DNA of 38,300 nucleotides from Marine Group II euryarchaeote MED-G33 (lineage in GTDB: Archaea > Thermoplasmatota > Poseidoniia > Poseidoniales > Thalassarchaeaceae): the NCBI GenBank assembly GCA_002457195.1, contig NTJU01000003.1, forward strand, positions 1 to 38,300. Direction: 5' to 3'. Made by a program: the position numbers and the translations under genes. The notes beneath the pieces were generated by a model, which had not been told where the DNA came from, ran no database searches, and saw nothing but the letters and a program-made list of their open reading frames with translations. Of this stretch, positions 26,273-35,773 are shown in pieces. How positions within the stretch are numbered: the stretch's first letter is position 1; every line of letters starts with the position of its first letter.

Positions 26273-27855
26273 TCACAGTCGAGATTGTGGTGTAATCCGA
26301 TGTTTTCTTTGCGATTAATCGCTGCACTGGTAACCAATCTAGATACATGGACCATATTCCGTAGTTCGACGACTTCTTGTGTTGGAAGGCTCCCCCTCCA
26401 GATTCGCTCGACTTCTTCTCTGAGGAATTCCAATCGACGTTGCGCGCGCTGCAATCTAGAATTCCGTTTTACAAGTCCAACATCATCGGTCATTGTTGAT
26501 TGAAGCGCGATTCGATCACTTCTGAGTGGTGAATGTTCAACCAGTGATGACAAACCTTCTGCACGCCATTCTGGCAACTCCTCGTTTCCGCCACCTGGGG
26601 CAATGTTTGCAATCACATGTTCAGCACACCGGTGTGAGAAAACAACTGCTTCCAACAGGCTGTTTGAAGCCAATCTGTTCGCACCGTGTAAGCCCGTGCA
26701 GGCAACTTCTCCAATCGCATATAGACCCGGGTATTGTATCTCATTTGAGAAGGTCGGAGATTGTCTCGCCAAACCATTTTCATCAACTGAAATTCCTCCG
26801 ACCATATAGTGGGCAGCAGGTGCGACTGGAATGGGGTCTACTCCAAGTTCCAAACCATTCTTCTTCAATCTGGACCGGATGGTCGGGAATCGTTGTTGGA
26901 TTTCCTCTTTATCGAGGTGCGATGTCACCAACCAAACACAGTTTTCACCGGTTTCTTTCATCTCTTGATCCGTAGCCCTGGCAACGATATCTCTCGTCGC
27001 CAAAGATCCACGGGTGTCGTGATTGAGCATGAATGAATATTCGGTGGGTTCACCTCCTTCGGATTCCCATTTGGCCAAATTTTCGGATGTCATCAAAATA
27101 GCTCCATGGCCTCGTAATGCTTCGGAAATGAGAAATGGCCTTTCGCCTGAGAGGGCTAGTGCTGTGGGGTGGAATTGGACGAATTCAAGATCTCGCACCT
27201 TCGCACCGGCTCTGTGAGCCATGGCAATTCCATCACCGGTTGCAACGGGCGGATTTGTGGTCTGGCGATATATGTGGCCAGCCCCTCCTGTGGCGATAAT
27301 GATTGATTGCGCTGGAATTGTTTTCACAACCTCATCAGGTGTGAGGACCCAAATACCGGCAATACCCTTGATTTCTGCGGATTTATCCTTTAGAATTAAA
27401 TCAACAGCCATATGTGATTCAAGCAATTCTAGATTTGGAGATTCACGTGCTTCAATAATCAGTGCCCGCTCAATTTCAGCTCCAGTTGCATCCTTTGAAT
27501 GCAGAATACGCCGGGATGAATGCCCACCTTCGAGAGTTAGGTCAAACCCATCTTCATTTGAATCAAATTGAACTCCTGAAGATATCAAATCCTCAATTCG
27601 ATTTGAAGCTTCACGGACGACCATTTCAACGATTTTCGGGTCGCTAAGGCCACAACCTGCATCAATAGTATCGTCGATATGTGCTTGGTAATCTGTATTC
27701 GACATTGCTGCTGCGATACCACCTTGCGCCCAATTTGTGGATGAATCTGAGAGATTCTTCTTTGTCACGACTATTGTGGACAACCCTGCACGGGCACAGC
27801 GGGTTGCTACAAACAGGCCTGCGATTCCAGAACCAACCACCACTACATCCGCCAT
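26269..27855 (-). CDS. nadB: L-aspartate oxidase
   Basis: This 528-aa flavoprotein oxidises L-aspartate to iminoaspartate, first step of de novo NAD synthesis. The FAD motif GSGIAG is at 8-13; STNWAQGGIAAA, FVQFHPTAL, ISEALRGHGA, MVGGISVDENG and GANRLASNSLLEAVVF are the conserved NadB/succinate dehydrogenase flavoprotein blocks. Helical C-terminal domain present, so it is full length. ATG 27855 is chosen over GTG 27858 because the ribosome site ggggtga is better spaced. The partner nadA is not in the window. It is convergent with panE. Confidence 0.94.
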   Translation of the reverse strand: MADVVVVGSGIAGLFVATRCARAGLSTIVVTKKNLSDSSTNWAQGGIAAAMSNTDYQAHIDDTIDAGCGLSDPKIVEMVVREASNRIEDLISSGVQFDSNEDGFDLTLEGGHSSRRILHSKDATGAEIERALIIEARESPNLELLESHMAVDLILKDKSAEIKGIAGIWVLTPDEVVKTIPAQSIIIATGGAGHIYRQTTNPPVATGDGIAMAHRAGAKVRDLEFVQFHPTALALSGERPFLISEALRGHGAILMTSENLAKWESEGGEPTEYSFMLNHDTRGSLATRDIVARATDQEMKETGENCVWLVTSHLDKEEIQQRFPTIRSRLKKNGLELGVDPIPVAPAAHYMVGGISVDENGLARQSPTFSNEIQYPGLYAIGEVACTGLHGANRLASNSLLEAVVFSHRCAEHVIANIAPGGGNEELPEWRAEGLSSLVEHSPLRSDRIALQSTMTDDVGLVKRNSRLQRAQRRLEFLREEVERIWRGSLPTQEVVELRNMVHVSRLVTSAAINRKENIGLHHNLDCD

Positions 27856-27953
27856 CACATCACCCCGTTCGATTCGGTGGTTGGCATTATTGCATTCAAC
27901 GTTACCCTCCCCGGGGGAACCCGGCGATAGTCATAATACTCGTCCGGTATACA

Positions 27954-28718
27954 ATGAAGCCAATGGGTCGAGCAAAGCATGTCGCGAAACTCGCAATCGG
28001 CCTGTTGCTTTCCGTCCTGACACTCTGGAATCTCCATATCGGCTTCTACCAGATGGGTGGAGGGGAGATGCACAAACTGGTCTTGACCATGGTATTCAGT
28101 GGTGTTTGTGGTGAATCTGCCATTCAAGCGGATCTGAATAGCGCAGGAATCTCCGAGTGCTTGCAACCATTGGGTACGTGGGAGCCCATCGATGTGGCTC
28201 TCCTCGGAATCGGAGTATCTCTAACTTGGTCGTCACTGCGTGCGTTGTTCTCAAATCAGAGGAAACCCAGCCGTTCCGAGCGCCGAGGAAAGCGTTTCCA
28301 GAGGCTTGGTATGCTGGTTGCACTCGTGGGCGTTGCAGATTTCTTTGGAATGCTGACTGACGATGGGCGACCACTCGATGCAGGGGAGATTTTCGGCTTC
28401 CCATTGATGGGAGGTATGTCGTTGATTTTACTGACCATTGCGTTGTTCCTATCACTCATAGGTGGATCCTTGCGAAGAAAGGGACGACGTCCCCAGGGCC
28501 GCGATTCGGGTTCACGCAAATTCATCGGTTCTGCAGAACGCCATCTTGGAGGTAATTTCTCAGTGGGAGATCTTCGTCGCGCCCTGATGTTAGATGCCTT
28601 CGAAGATCCATTCCAAGTCAATGCTGACGATGAGTGGGGCGAAGGTGTAGGGCGTACCTGTCATTACTGCAATGGTGAAGGTTGCAGCCAGTGTGGATTT
28701 AGCGGTTCTTTGGGCTGA
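27954..28718 (+). CDS. Four-helix membrane protein with Cys-rich zinc-knuckle tail
   Basis: This 254-aa protein is not one I recognise. Four hydrophobic segments are visible (near 11-32, 75-97, 115-135 and 150-172), with two cysteines in the loop after the first (CGES, ECLQ). The basic region after helix four (RRKGRRPQG) suggests the C-terminus is cytoplasmic. The tail ends with CHYCNGEGCSQCGFSG, a CxxC...CxxC knuckle similar to one repeat of the DnaJ zinc domain. The open frame extends upstream to 27681 but overlaps nadB; ATG 27954 has a TATA-like tcataatac some 20-25 bases before it, which suggests a leaderless mRNA. Confidence 0.72.
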   Translation: MKPMGRAKHVAKLAIGLLLSVLTLWNLHIGFYQMGGGEMHKLVLTMVFSGVCGESAIQADLNSAGISECLQPLGTWEPIDVALLGIGVSLTWSSLRALFSNQRKPSRSERRGKRFQRLGMLVALVGVADFFGMLTDDGRPLDAGEIFGFPLMGGMSLILLTIALFLSLIGGSLRRKGRRPQGRDSGSRKFIGSAERHLGGNFSVGDLRRALMLDAFEDPFQVNADDEWGEGVGRTCHYCNGEGCSQCGFSGSLG

Positions 28719-28824
28719 TAATAAACGTAACACGGCGCCTCTAATGGTTGCAAAAAACCCATCCCTTCTCGTGTGCGTGAAGCACAGTGTTTATGGTGGT
28801 CGGGATTCAAGCCCATGCTAGCGT

Positions 28825-28842
28825 GTATATTCAAAGATATAC
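28825..28842 (+). promoter_or_regulatory. TATA-containing inverted repeat before smc
   Basis: gtatat (28825-28830) and atatac (28837-28842) form a 6-bp inverted repeat 17 to 34 bases ahead of the smc ATG, followed by the ribosome site aggtga (28847-28852). Either half could be the TATA box; the symmetry could also be an operator. Confidence 0.35.
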
Positions 28843-28858
28843 AAACAGGTGAGATGGG

Positions 28859-31800
28859 ATGTTTCTGAAGGCTATCGAATTAGAGAATTTCAAGTCGTTC
28901 AAAGGGGAGGTGGTGATTCCGTACGAATTGGGTTTCACTGCGATTACTGGACCCAATGGTAGCGGAAAAAGCAACTGTGGGGATGCGATTCAATTCGTTC
29001 TTGGTCCCCGTAGCGCCAAGAGTCTACGAGCCCAGAATGTCAAGGATCTGATATTCAATGGTGGGAAGAAGGACAAGCCAGCCCGTTCTTGTACTGCAAC
29101 TTTGGTGTTTGACAACACCGCAGACGACTCGGGACAACGCCGTTTGCGTGTCGATGCAGACGAAGTACGCTTCACACGCACAGTCAAATTGAATCGTAAG
29201 AATGATTCAGTCACTGCTTACTATCTGAATGAACGAAGTTCAACCAGTACCGAATTCCGAAGAATACTCACTGAGGCCGGAGCCCGGGGGGATGGTTACA
29301 ACATCGTTCTCCAGGGTGACGTCACCCATTTGGCCACCATGACAACTCGGGATCGAAGAAAGGTCCTCGACGATGTCGCCGGTGTCACGGCCTATGATGA
29401 TGAAATTAAGCGCGCAGATCGGCAACGCAAGAAGGCCGAAGAATACCTTGAGCGCATATCCCTTCTTGAAGAGGAACTCAAGGATCGTCTCAAAACACTC
29501 AGCAAGGAACGCGAACAGGCGATGAAATATCGTAACTTAGCCGAAGCCCTAGACAATGCGCGTGTTACAGCCATCCACGCTCGCCACCGTTCGCGATTAA
29601 ATGAAATACAAATGATTGCAGATGAGCGGACAGGCTACATTACACGCATTGAAAATCTTACCAAATCAATCCAGGAAACTGGTTCTGAACTTCTCGATTT
29701 AGACGGTGAAATTGCCGATATTGAACGCCAACTCGATTCAGTTCTTGGTGATGATGGGAAGGCACTCGGCGAACGTCTGCGCAAACTGCAAGTCGATGTC
29801 GAAACCCGCAAAGACCGAATTTCAGACTCAGAAACTGCAATCGAGGATGCTGAAGATGAGAGCCAAGTACTTTCCAAGGAACAATCCAATGCTCAACAAG
29901 CCCTTGAGAACCACCAAGTCAGCCTCTCTGAGGCACAAGAGGCATTGGTCAAGGCCGATGCAGACATGGAATCAGCAGCCGAAGAAGAGAAAGCAGCGCG
30001 CGAAGCCATTTCAGGCGGGGATCGCGCAAACCATGACCTCAATCGTGCCTTCGGCAAAGCAACAGAAGCTGTGACCAAAGCTGACGAGTTACGTGTTACA
30101 GCATCCCTAGAGGCTGACCGATCACAAAATCAAGTGACAATGGCCGAAGAACGCCTCGCAGAATTGGAAGAGTCGCTCGCCGATGCTCGCCTTACTCGTG
30201 ATGACTTACAATTGGTTGGAGAGGATCTTCAAGGTGATAGTGGTGAAAATGATCGAAGCCAAATGGCTGAGGAATTGACTCGCCTACAACGTCAAGAACG
30301 AACACTCATGGAGCAAACCGAGGAAGTTGAGCGGAAAGTTCGCGAAGCAGAACGTTCCCTTGCCCGGGCTCAGGGTGAAATGGAAAATAAGTCAGGTTCC
30401 AAGGCTGGATTGGCCCAAGCAGTTTCCGCAGTCATGTCACTCAAAGATTCAGGACAGGTTCAGGGGATTCTGGGACCGCTTGGACAATTGTGTGAGCCCA
30501 AGGATACTGAGCACGAAGAGGCTCTTGCGTTCGCCCTGGGTGGCGGAATGAACAGTATCATTGTTCGTGACGATGAAACCGCAGCGACCTGTATCAAGTG
30601 GTTGCGAGACAACCGTGCCGGCCGGGCCACATTCCTACCACTGAACAAACTCACCGTTCGTCGACCAGGTGGGAAAGCAGTCATGACCGCTCGTCAGGAC
30701 GGTGTTGTAGGCTTTGCATTCAATCTACTAGAGTTTGATGAAACGATTGAATCAGCAGTCAAGCACGCTGTTCGAGACACACTCATTGTCCGAGACATGG
30801 GTACTGCAAGACGTCACATGGGTGGCGTACGAATGGTGACTCTGGATGGTAGTATTACAGAGGCAAGTGGGGCCATGGTCGGTGGTGCTGTACGAGGCCG
30901 CCGCCCCCAATTCGGTGGCAATATTGCTGGCATGAATGCAGTTCAGCAGGCTGAAACCGAAATCAGCCGATTGGAATTGCTTTCCGATACGGTCAACGCT
31001 GCTCTGGCTGAAGCACGTCAAAATCAACATCGTCTACGGGAGAAAATCAACAATCTTGGTGGTGACGATACAAGTCTCAAACTACGTGCGTGGCAAGAAG
31101 ATATGAAGCGAGCAAACACTGCCTTTGAATCGGCACAAGACAAGCTCAAGGTTTGCAACGCCCAACTTGTTGAAGCCAAGAATGTCTATCAGAAGTTACA
31201 GGATCGTGCTGATGCTGCAACAGAGGCTTACGACAATGCTGTCAATGAACGTCAGATTGCTTCCGACAGTTTACTTTCATCATCACCTGAACATCTTTCA
31301 GAACGCCTAAGGGCGAGCGATGAACTCCGTGTTGCTGCAATGCAAGCGAAGATTGACGCAGAATCTAAACTGGCAACAGGGAATGCGAATACGGAACTAT
31401 TGCAGCACAATGTCAATGAAATCGAGAGGCGTATTGCCGAGCAATCTTCAATCATCGAGAAGTCACAAGCACGTATCAGCGAACTCAATGCAGAAATTGA
31501 GACCTTGAATTCAGAACTCGAAACTGTTTCGGAGGCCCACGAACAAGTTGCTGAAGAACACCGGGAACTCAACGAGCGTTCCAAGTCACTACGTGAAGAT
31601 CGTGCTGGCATCAAAGCAACTCTTGAGCAAAATAGCAACACTCGTGAATCTCTCCGAACTCGTTGTGATGAACTATCTCAAGAAATTGAGAACAAACGCA
31701 GGCTACTTGAGGAGTTGACGCAGGAAATGTCAGCCCAGAATGTCGAACCACTGACTGAAGATATTGACTTGCCCAGCGTAGGGGATGCAGAGTCTAGTGT

Positions 31801-32830
31801 TCGAAATATCGAGCGTCGGATTTCAAATCTAGGCGATGTCAACATGATGGCGATCGAACAATATGATGAGGCTGAAGAACGTCTTGTCCGCATCACTGAT
31901 GATTCTAGCGTCCTAAGAAAGCGTCGTACAGACCTCATCCAACTCACTGAAAAGTTGGAGGGCGAACGCAAGTCCAGGTTGACCACTGTATTGGAAATAG
32001 TCTCTGAGAATTTCAAGCGAGTTTACAGTAGATTATCTGATGGTGGTAACGCTGAGTTGCGCCTTGAGAATCCAAAAGATCCCTTTACAGGTGGCCTTGA
32101 GATGTGGTGCCAACCGCGAGGCAAATCTAGCAAGAGCAAACTCAGTCTTCTCTCTGGTGGTGAGAAATCAATGGCGGCATTGGCTCTCATTTTCGCAATC
32201 CAAGATTACGACCCAAGTCCTTTCTATTACTTCGATGAAGTTGACCAGAACCTCGATGCATACAACGCAGAACATATCGCACGCCTTTGTCGTCTACGTA
32301 GCCAACGAGCTCAGTTCATCATGGTCACATTGCGCAAAGTCAGCCTACAACTTGCAGACCACCACATCGGAATCACTCATGCTGGCGATGGTTGCAGTCG
32401 TCGTATCACTGACTTTGACCGTGAACAGGCCATCGAACTCGGCGAGGCAGCTGAGGCAGAACTTGAAGCGGCCACAGCCACCCTGGAGAAGAAGGCGAAA
32501 CTGACCAAAGATCTCCCTGATCCTTCCAAGATGGAATCTGCACCCGAAGAATTGCCGACTCCAGCTAGTCTGGGTGGCTCATTATTGGATGCCGAAGACA
32601 GTGCAAGTGAAACTCCAGTCTCAGCCGAAGTGGGCCCTGAAATCGTTGAAAACGATGGGCCGGATATCACAATTTCTTCACTCGCTGATCGAGCCTCGGA
32701 TGAAAAAGAGGACATGGATGAACGCCTCGAATGGGAGCAAGCAGTGGATGCGAAAAAGGCTGAAGAAGAGGCAGGTTCCGAGCCAGTTGAGCAAATTACT
32801 GAAGTCCCTGAAGTAGAGGAACAGGAGTGA
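28859..32830 (+). CDS. smc: Chromosome segregation protein SMC with long acidic C-terminal tail
   Basis: This 1323-aa protein is the condensin ATPase. Walker A GPNGSGKS is at 31-38, the two long coiled-coil arms flank a hinge at about 525-690 (with LGGGMNSIIV and GGAVRGRRPQFGG), the signature LLSGGEKSMAALAL is at 1097-1110 and Walker B FYYFDEVD at 1122-1129. The canonical fold ends near residue 1190. About 130 further residues are acidic and Pro/Ser-rich, which is longer than usual SMC proteins of about 1150-1200 aa. The gene overlaps the start region of scpA. The family compacts and segregates chromosomes together with ScpA and ScpB, both encoded next. Confidence 0.96.
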   Translation: MFLKAIELENFKSFKGEVVIPYELGFTAITGPNGSGKSNCGDAIQFVLGPRSAKSLRAQNVKDLIFNGGKKDKPARSCTATLVFDNTADDSGQRRLRVDADEVRFTRTVKLNRKNDSVTAYYLNERSSTSTEFRRILTEAGARGDGYNIVLQGDVTHLATMTTRDRRKVLDDVAGVTAYDDEIKRADRQRKKAEEYLERISLLEEELKDRLKTLSKEREQAMKYRNLAEALDNARVTAIHARHRSRLNEIQMIADERTGYITRIENLTKSIQETGSELLDLDGEIADIERQLDSVLGDDGKALGERLRKLQVDVETRKDRISDSETAIEDAEDESQVLSKEQSNAQQALENHQVSLSEAQEALVKADADMESAAEEEKAAREAISGGDRANHDLNRAFGKATEAVTKADELRVTASLEADRSQNQVTMAEERLAELEESLADARLTRDDLQLVGEDLQGDSGENDRSQMAEELTRLQRQERTLMEQTEEVERKVREAERSLARAQGEMENKSGSKAGLAQAVSAVMSLKDSGQVQGILGPLGQLCEPKDTEHEEALAFALGGGMNSIIVRDDETAATCIKWLRDNRAGRATFLPLNKLTVRRPGGKAVMTARQDGVVGFAFNLLEFDETIESAVKHAVRDTLIVRDMGTARRHMGGVRMVTLDGSITEASGAMVGGAVRGRRPQFGGNIAGMNAVQQAETEISRLELLSDTVNAALAEARQNQHRLREKINNLGGDDTSLKLRAWQEDMKRANTAFESAQDKLKVCNAQLVEAKNVYQKLQDRADAATEAYDNAVNERQIASDSLLSSSPEHLSERLRASDELRVAAMQAKIDAESKLATGNANTELLQHNVNEIERRIAEQSSIIEKSQARISELNAEIETLNSELETVSEAHEQVAEEHRELNERSKSLREDRAGIKATLEQNSNTRESLRTRCDELSQEIENKRRLLEELTQEMSAQNVEPLTEDIDLPSVGDAESSVRNIERRISNLGDVNMMAIEQYDEAEERLVRITDDSSVLRKRRTDLIQLTEKLEGERKSRLTTVLEIVSENFKRVYSRLSDGGNAELRLENPKDPFTGGLEMWCQPRGKSSKSKLSLLSGGEKSMAALALIFAIQDYDPSPFYYFDEVDQNLDAYNAEHIARLCRLRSQRAQFIMVTLRKVSLQLADHHIGITHAGDGCSRRITDFDREQAIELGEAAEAELEAATATLEKKAKLTKDLPDPSKMESAPEELPTPASLGGSLLDAEDSASETPVSAEVGPEIVENDGPDITISSLADRASDEKEDMDERLEWEQAVDAKKAEEEAGSEPVEQITEVPEVEEQE

Positions 32831-32835
32831 TTTCG

Positions 32836-33846
32836 ATGTCTCTACTTGAGACCCGTGACATGCAAGCGACGATTGTCAAACAGTTGCTTGGTGAACAAGA
32901 TGATGCAAATCTCGACAAGCATCGATATATCGATCGTTTGATTGAAATTGCGGATTTAGAAAGCGCAGAACATCAGAGCCTAGCCGACCCATTTGATCGA
33001 TCTGTCGCACTCGTTTTCCAGATGTTTAACGATGCAAGTTTGGATCCGTGGGATGTTGATTTGAGTGTTTTCATCGAACAGTTCAATCTCCGTACAAAGG
33101 ATACAGAAAATATCGACCTCCCAACCTGTGGGCGCCTAATACGAATGGCTTGGAAAGTATTGCATGGTCAAGCATCTACACTACTCGATCGCGCAGAGCG
33201 TGCTGAAGAAGAATGGGAGGATGACCCTTGGGCCCTGGAAGGTTGGCAAACCGAATTTGAGGATGAAGAATACAATTTCAGTGTAGGGATTATTACTGGA
33301 CAAACCACTGATGTGTTGCCCAATCTTCTCGATGGACGGGTAAAACGTGAGGAAGGTCGCCCCGTTACCCTTACTGAATTGTTGATGTCTCTACAGGGAG
33401 CACATCAAGAGGTTGAAGAACGCCGGATTCGCGAAGAGAGCCGGATTAAACATGCAGCCGAAGTCAGTGATTGGATGTCAAATGTGACGACTCGGATGCA
33501 CAAGGAAGACCTTGAGGATGATATTCGGCGATGCTGGGAGGCGATTCGGGCTGCCAGTCCAGATGGTGCCCCCGTCACTCTGGAACAAGTCGCAGAAAAA
33601 CTAGCTGAGCATTCTGCTGCAGAAGGATGGACTTTGAAGGAGGCCGAGGAAGAAGGCCAGGTAACGGGTTTTGTTTCTGCATTATTCCTCACGCACCGGG
33701 GTTACACTGATTTGTGGCAAATGGAATACCCTAGTGGAGATATTTTCTTACAGGACAAATGGCCGAAATACGATGATTTTTCAGCCATATCTACAGAGAT
33801 CGGTATCGGGCCACGCCAAGCAGATAGAGGTGATGATTCTGAGTGA
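32836..33846 (+). CDS. scpA: Segregation and condensation protein A (kleisin)
   Basis: This 336-aa kleisin bridges the SMC heads. The segment SLDPWDVDLSVFIEQF (about 75-90) is the family's N-terminal motif, the middle is acidic and helical (RAERAEEEWEDDPWALEG), and the C-terminal winged-helix (VTLEQVAEKLAEHSAAEGWTLK... then FVSALFLTHRG) binds the SMC cap. ATG 32836 is chosen because aggagtga is well placed; a GTG at 32827 overlapping the smc stop is also possible. It is longer than typical ScpA (about 250 aa). The smc-scpA-scpB order is conserved in archaea and bacteria. Confidence 0.9.
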   Translation: MSLLETRDMQATIVKQLLGEQDDANLDKHRYIDRLIEIADLESAEHQSLADPFDRSVALVFQMFNDASLDPWDVDLSVFIEQFNLRTKDTENIDLPTCGRLIRMAWKVLHGQASTLLDRAERAEEEWEDDPWALEGWQTEFEDEEYNFSVGIITGQTTDVLPNLLDGRVKREEGRPVTLTELLMSLQGAHQEVEERRIREESRIKHAAEVSDWMSNVTTRMHKEDLEDDIRRCWEAIRAASPDGAPVTLEQVAEKLAEHSAAEGWTLKEAEEEGQVTGFVSALFLTHRGYTDLWQMEYPSGDIFLQDKWPKYDDFSAISTEIGIGPRQADRGDDSE

Positions 33847-34480
33847 CGTAGATCTACGCACCTTGCTAGAAGCAACCTTGTTCGGGGCCGGCCGTTCTCT
33901 TTCTGTTGAAGAGCTTGCAGAATCACTACAGCAAACTCCGGGTGAGATTGTTGCACATCTCGAGTCGTTACAGCACACAATGAAACGTCGACCAGGGGGG
34001 GCTCTCCAACTGACCAGCGTCAGTGGAAGATGGGTTATGGAAGTGAAACCAAAATTGGCCAACCACATTCCATCGTCATTCAGAACTGAGATTCCTCAGC
34101 GCTTGTTAGCTGCTGCAGCGCTGATTGCATATCATCAACCAATGGCACAGAGCCAACTGGTCGAAATGATTGGACAACGCGCCTATGATCATGTTCGTGA
34201 CCTCGCTCATCTTGGTTTGATTGATCGTCGGCGTGATGGACTCTCAAGGCGCTTGACAACAACTCGCCGTTTCGCGGAGATGTTCGGTTGCCCATTTGCT
34301 GAATCGAAAAAAGTGCGTAAGTGGTTCAGGGAACATGCTGCCAAAATGGGCATGGATGGTGCTGAACTGGCCGCGAGTCTAGGGGACGGAGATGGTGAGA
34401 TTCAAGATGCACCTGAAGTCCCTGTCGGTGAAGACTGGGATGAGTCCAGCGCTGAAGTCATAGGTGACGAGGAAGAGTGA
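33833..34480 (+). CDS. scpB: Segregation and condensation protein B
   Basis: The 215-aa ScpB protein consists of two winged-helix domains (LLEATLFGAGRSLSVEELAESL, and IAYHQPMAQSQLVEMIGQRAYDHVRDLAHLGLI) that dimerise on the ScpA kleisin. TTRRFAEMFGC is a recognisable family segment, and an acidic tail (about 185-215) ends the protein. It starts at ATG 33833, 14 bp inside scpA, just after gaggtg, so the spacing is tight. Its TGA abuts the HMG-CoA reductase stop on the other strand. Confidence 0.92.
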   Translation: MILSDVDLRTLLEATLFGAGRSLSVEELAESLQQTPGEIVAHLESLQHTMKRRPGGALQLTSVSGRWVMEVKPKLANHIPSSFRTEIPQRLLAAAALIAYHQPMAQSQLVEMIGQRAYDHVRDLAHLGLIDRRRDGLSRRLTTTRRFAEMFGCPFAESKKVRKWFREHAAKMGMDGAELAASLGDGDGEIQDAPEVPVGEDWDESSAEVIGDEEE

Positions 34481-35773
34481 TCATCCTCGAAGCTCATTCA
34501 GTGCGTTTTCAATCGCTGCTGCTGTGATTCTTTCGCCACTTGCCCGAATCATATCGACTACAACATCGACTTCATGATCCTCTGCACCTGCTGTAACGGC
34601 CATATTCCTCGCATGTAATTTCATGTGACCTGCTTGGATTCCAACGGTGGCGAGGGCGCGTAGAGCACCCAGATTCTGGGCCAGCCCTGCTGCTGCCATC
34701 ACCTTGGATAGGTCATCGGCAGTCCTGGCACCCATGATGGCGACATTTGCCTTGGCGACAGGATGTACGCGCACAGCGCCGCCAACGAGACCAACGGGCA
34801 TTGGTAATTCAATCGAACCAACCAAGTTTCCATCCGCATCCTTTTCCCAATGTGTCAGGGAACCGTATGTTCGTCCATATGATGCATAGGAATGCGCTCC
34901 AGATTCGATAGCACGCCAATCTTGTCCACAGGCGACTCCAATCGGTGAAATCGCATTCATGATGCCCTTGTTGTGGGTTGTAGCTCTAAATGGGTCTGCT
35001 GCGGCAAAGTGGTATGCTTGTAGAATCCCTTCGATGACTTCTGCGCCTTGGGCAGCATCACCTGCATTTGACATTTCTACAGGGGTGAAAGTAGCACTAA
35101 CGCGGGCCAAACGGTGTATGGCCAAATTACTGATGATACGGAGAATGACAGTACCTCCGGAAATCGCTTCGACACGCGGTGCAATCGTTTCTGCCATCGT
35201 ATTGACTGCATTGGCACCCATGGCATCCTGACAATCGACCAGAATATGGACGATCACCATTGGGCCGGATTCTGTATCGATTACTCTTGCCTCAAGATCT
35301 CGACACCCGCCTCCAAATTTGACGAGAATTGGGTCAACCTCATTACAGGCCTCAATCAAACCGTCTTTTGCTTCAAGGATGGCTGATTTGGCTGCAAAAA
35401 CATCTTCACACCCTACGACTTGAATCTGACCAATCATGATTGGGTCTGTATTGTTGGACACAAAGCCCCCTTTTGCATGACATCGCTTGGCCATATTACT
35501 GGCTGCAGCAACCACTGATGGTTCTTCAAGGGCGAAGGGTACGATATAGTGCTCATCATCGATAATGAAATTCGTTGCAACGCCTACAGGGAGTGCCAAT
35601 GTACCGATGACATTCTCAATGATCCGATCTGCAGCAGATTCTGACAATTCTCCTGTTGCGGCAAGCGCATCGATAGCCTCTTGATCCAATCCGGCCAATT
35701 CTGCAACCTTCTCTCTTCGCTCTTTGACACTTAATTTGAAAAATCCCTTCAGACGGCTGTTCTCAACAGGCAT
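34481..35773 (-). CDS. Class II HMG-CoA reductase
   Basis: This 430-aa enzyme reduces HMG-CoA to mevalonate, the committed step of isoprenoid lipid synthesis. It is the class II type: ESAADRIIENVIGTLALPVG (catalytic Glu53), SVVAAASNMAK, GGGCRDLEARV, DAMGANAVNTMAE, THNKGIMNAI (Lys), GQDWRAIESGAHSYA (Asp) and GHMKLHARNMA (His) match the Pseudomonas mevalonii enzyme motif for motif. Most archaea have class I, so the lineage probably took this gene by transfer from bacteria; Thermoplasmata and Archaeoglobus are known to have class II. The start has a gagg site seven bases upstream. It supplies the pathway used by the prenyl synthase at 11052. Confidence 0.94.
   Translation of the reverse strand: MPVENSRLKGFFKLSVKERREKVAELAGLDQEAIDALAATGELSESAADRIIENVIGTLALPVGVATNFIIDDEHYIVPFALEEPSVVAAASNMAKRCHAKGGFVSNNTDPIMIGQIQVVGCEDVFAAKSAILEAKDGLIEACNEVDPILVKFGGGCRDLEARVIDTESGPMVIVHILVDCQDAMGANAVNTMAETIAPRVEAISGGTVILRIISNLAIHRLARVSATFTPVEMSNAGDAAQGAEVIEGILQAYHFAAADPFRATTHNKGIMNAISPIGVACGQDWRAIESGAHSYASYGRTYGSLTHWEKDADGNLVGSIELPMPVGLVGGAVRVHPVAKANVAIMGARTADDLSKVMAAAGLAQNLGALRALATVGIQAGHMKLHARNMAVTAGAEDHEVDVVVDMIRASGERITAAAIENALNELRG

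Noticed and set aside
27681-27953. Upstream extension of the four-helix membrane protein frame
   Set aside because: It lies antisense to the conserved N-terminus of nadB; the peptide is not protein-like and ATG 27954 has a promoter-like element.
28770-28825. tRNA-like sequence (gggattcaagccc) before smc
   Set aside because: The T-loop-like bases lack a proper 5-bp stem in register, and no acceptor stem, D-arm or anticodon arm could be built around them.
33671-33832. Upstream extension of scpB
   Set aside because: It is an out-of-frame reading of the scpA C-terminus; ScpB homology begins at MILSD (33833).
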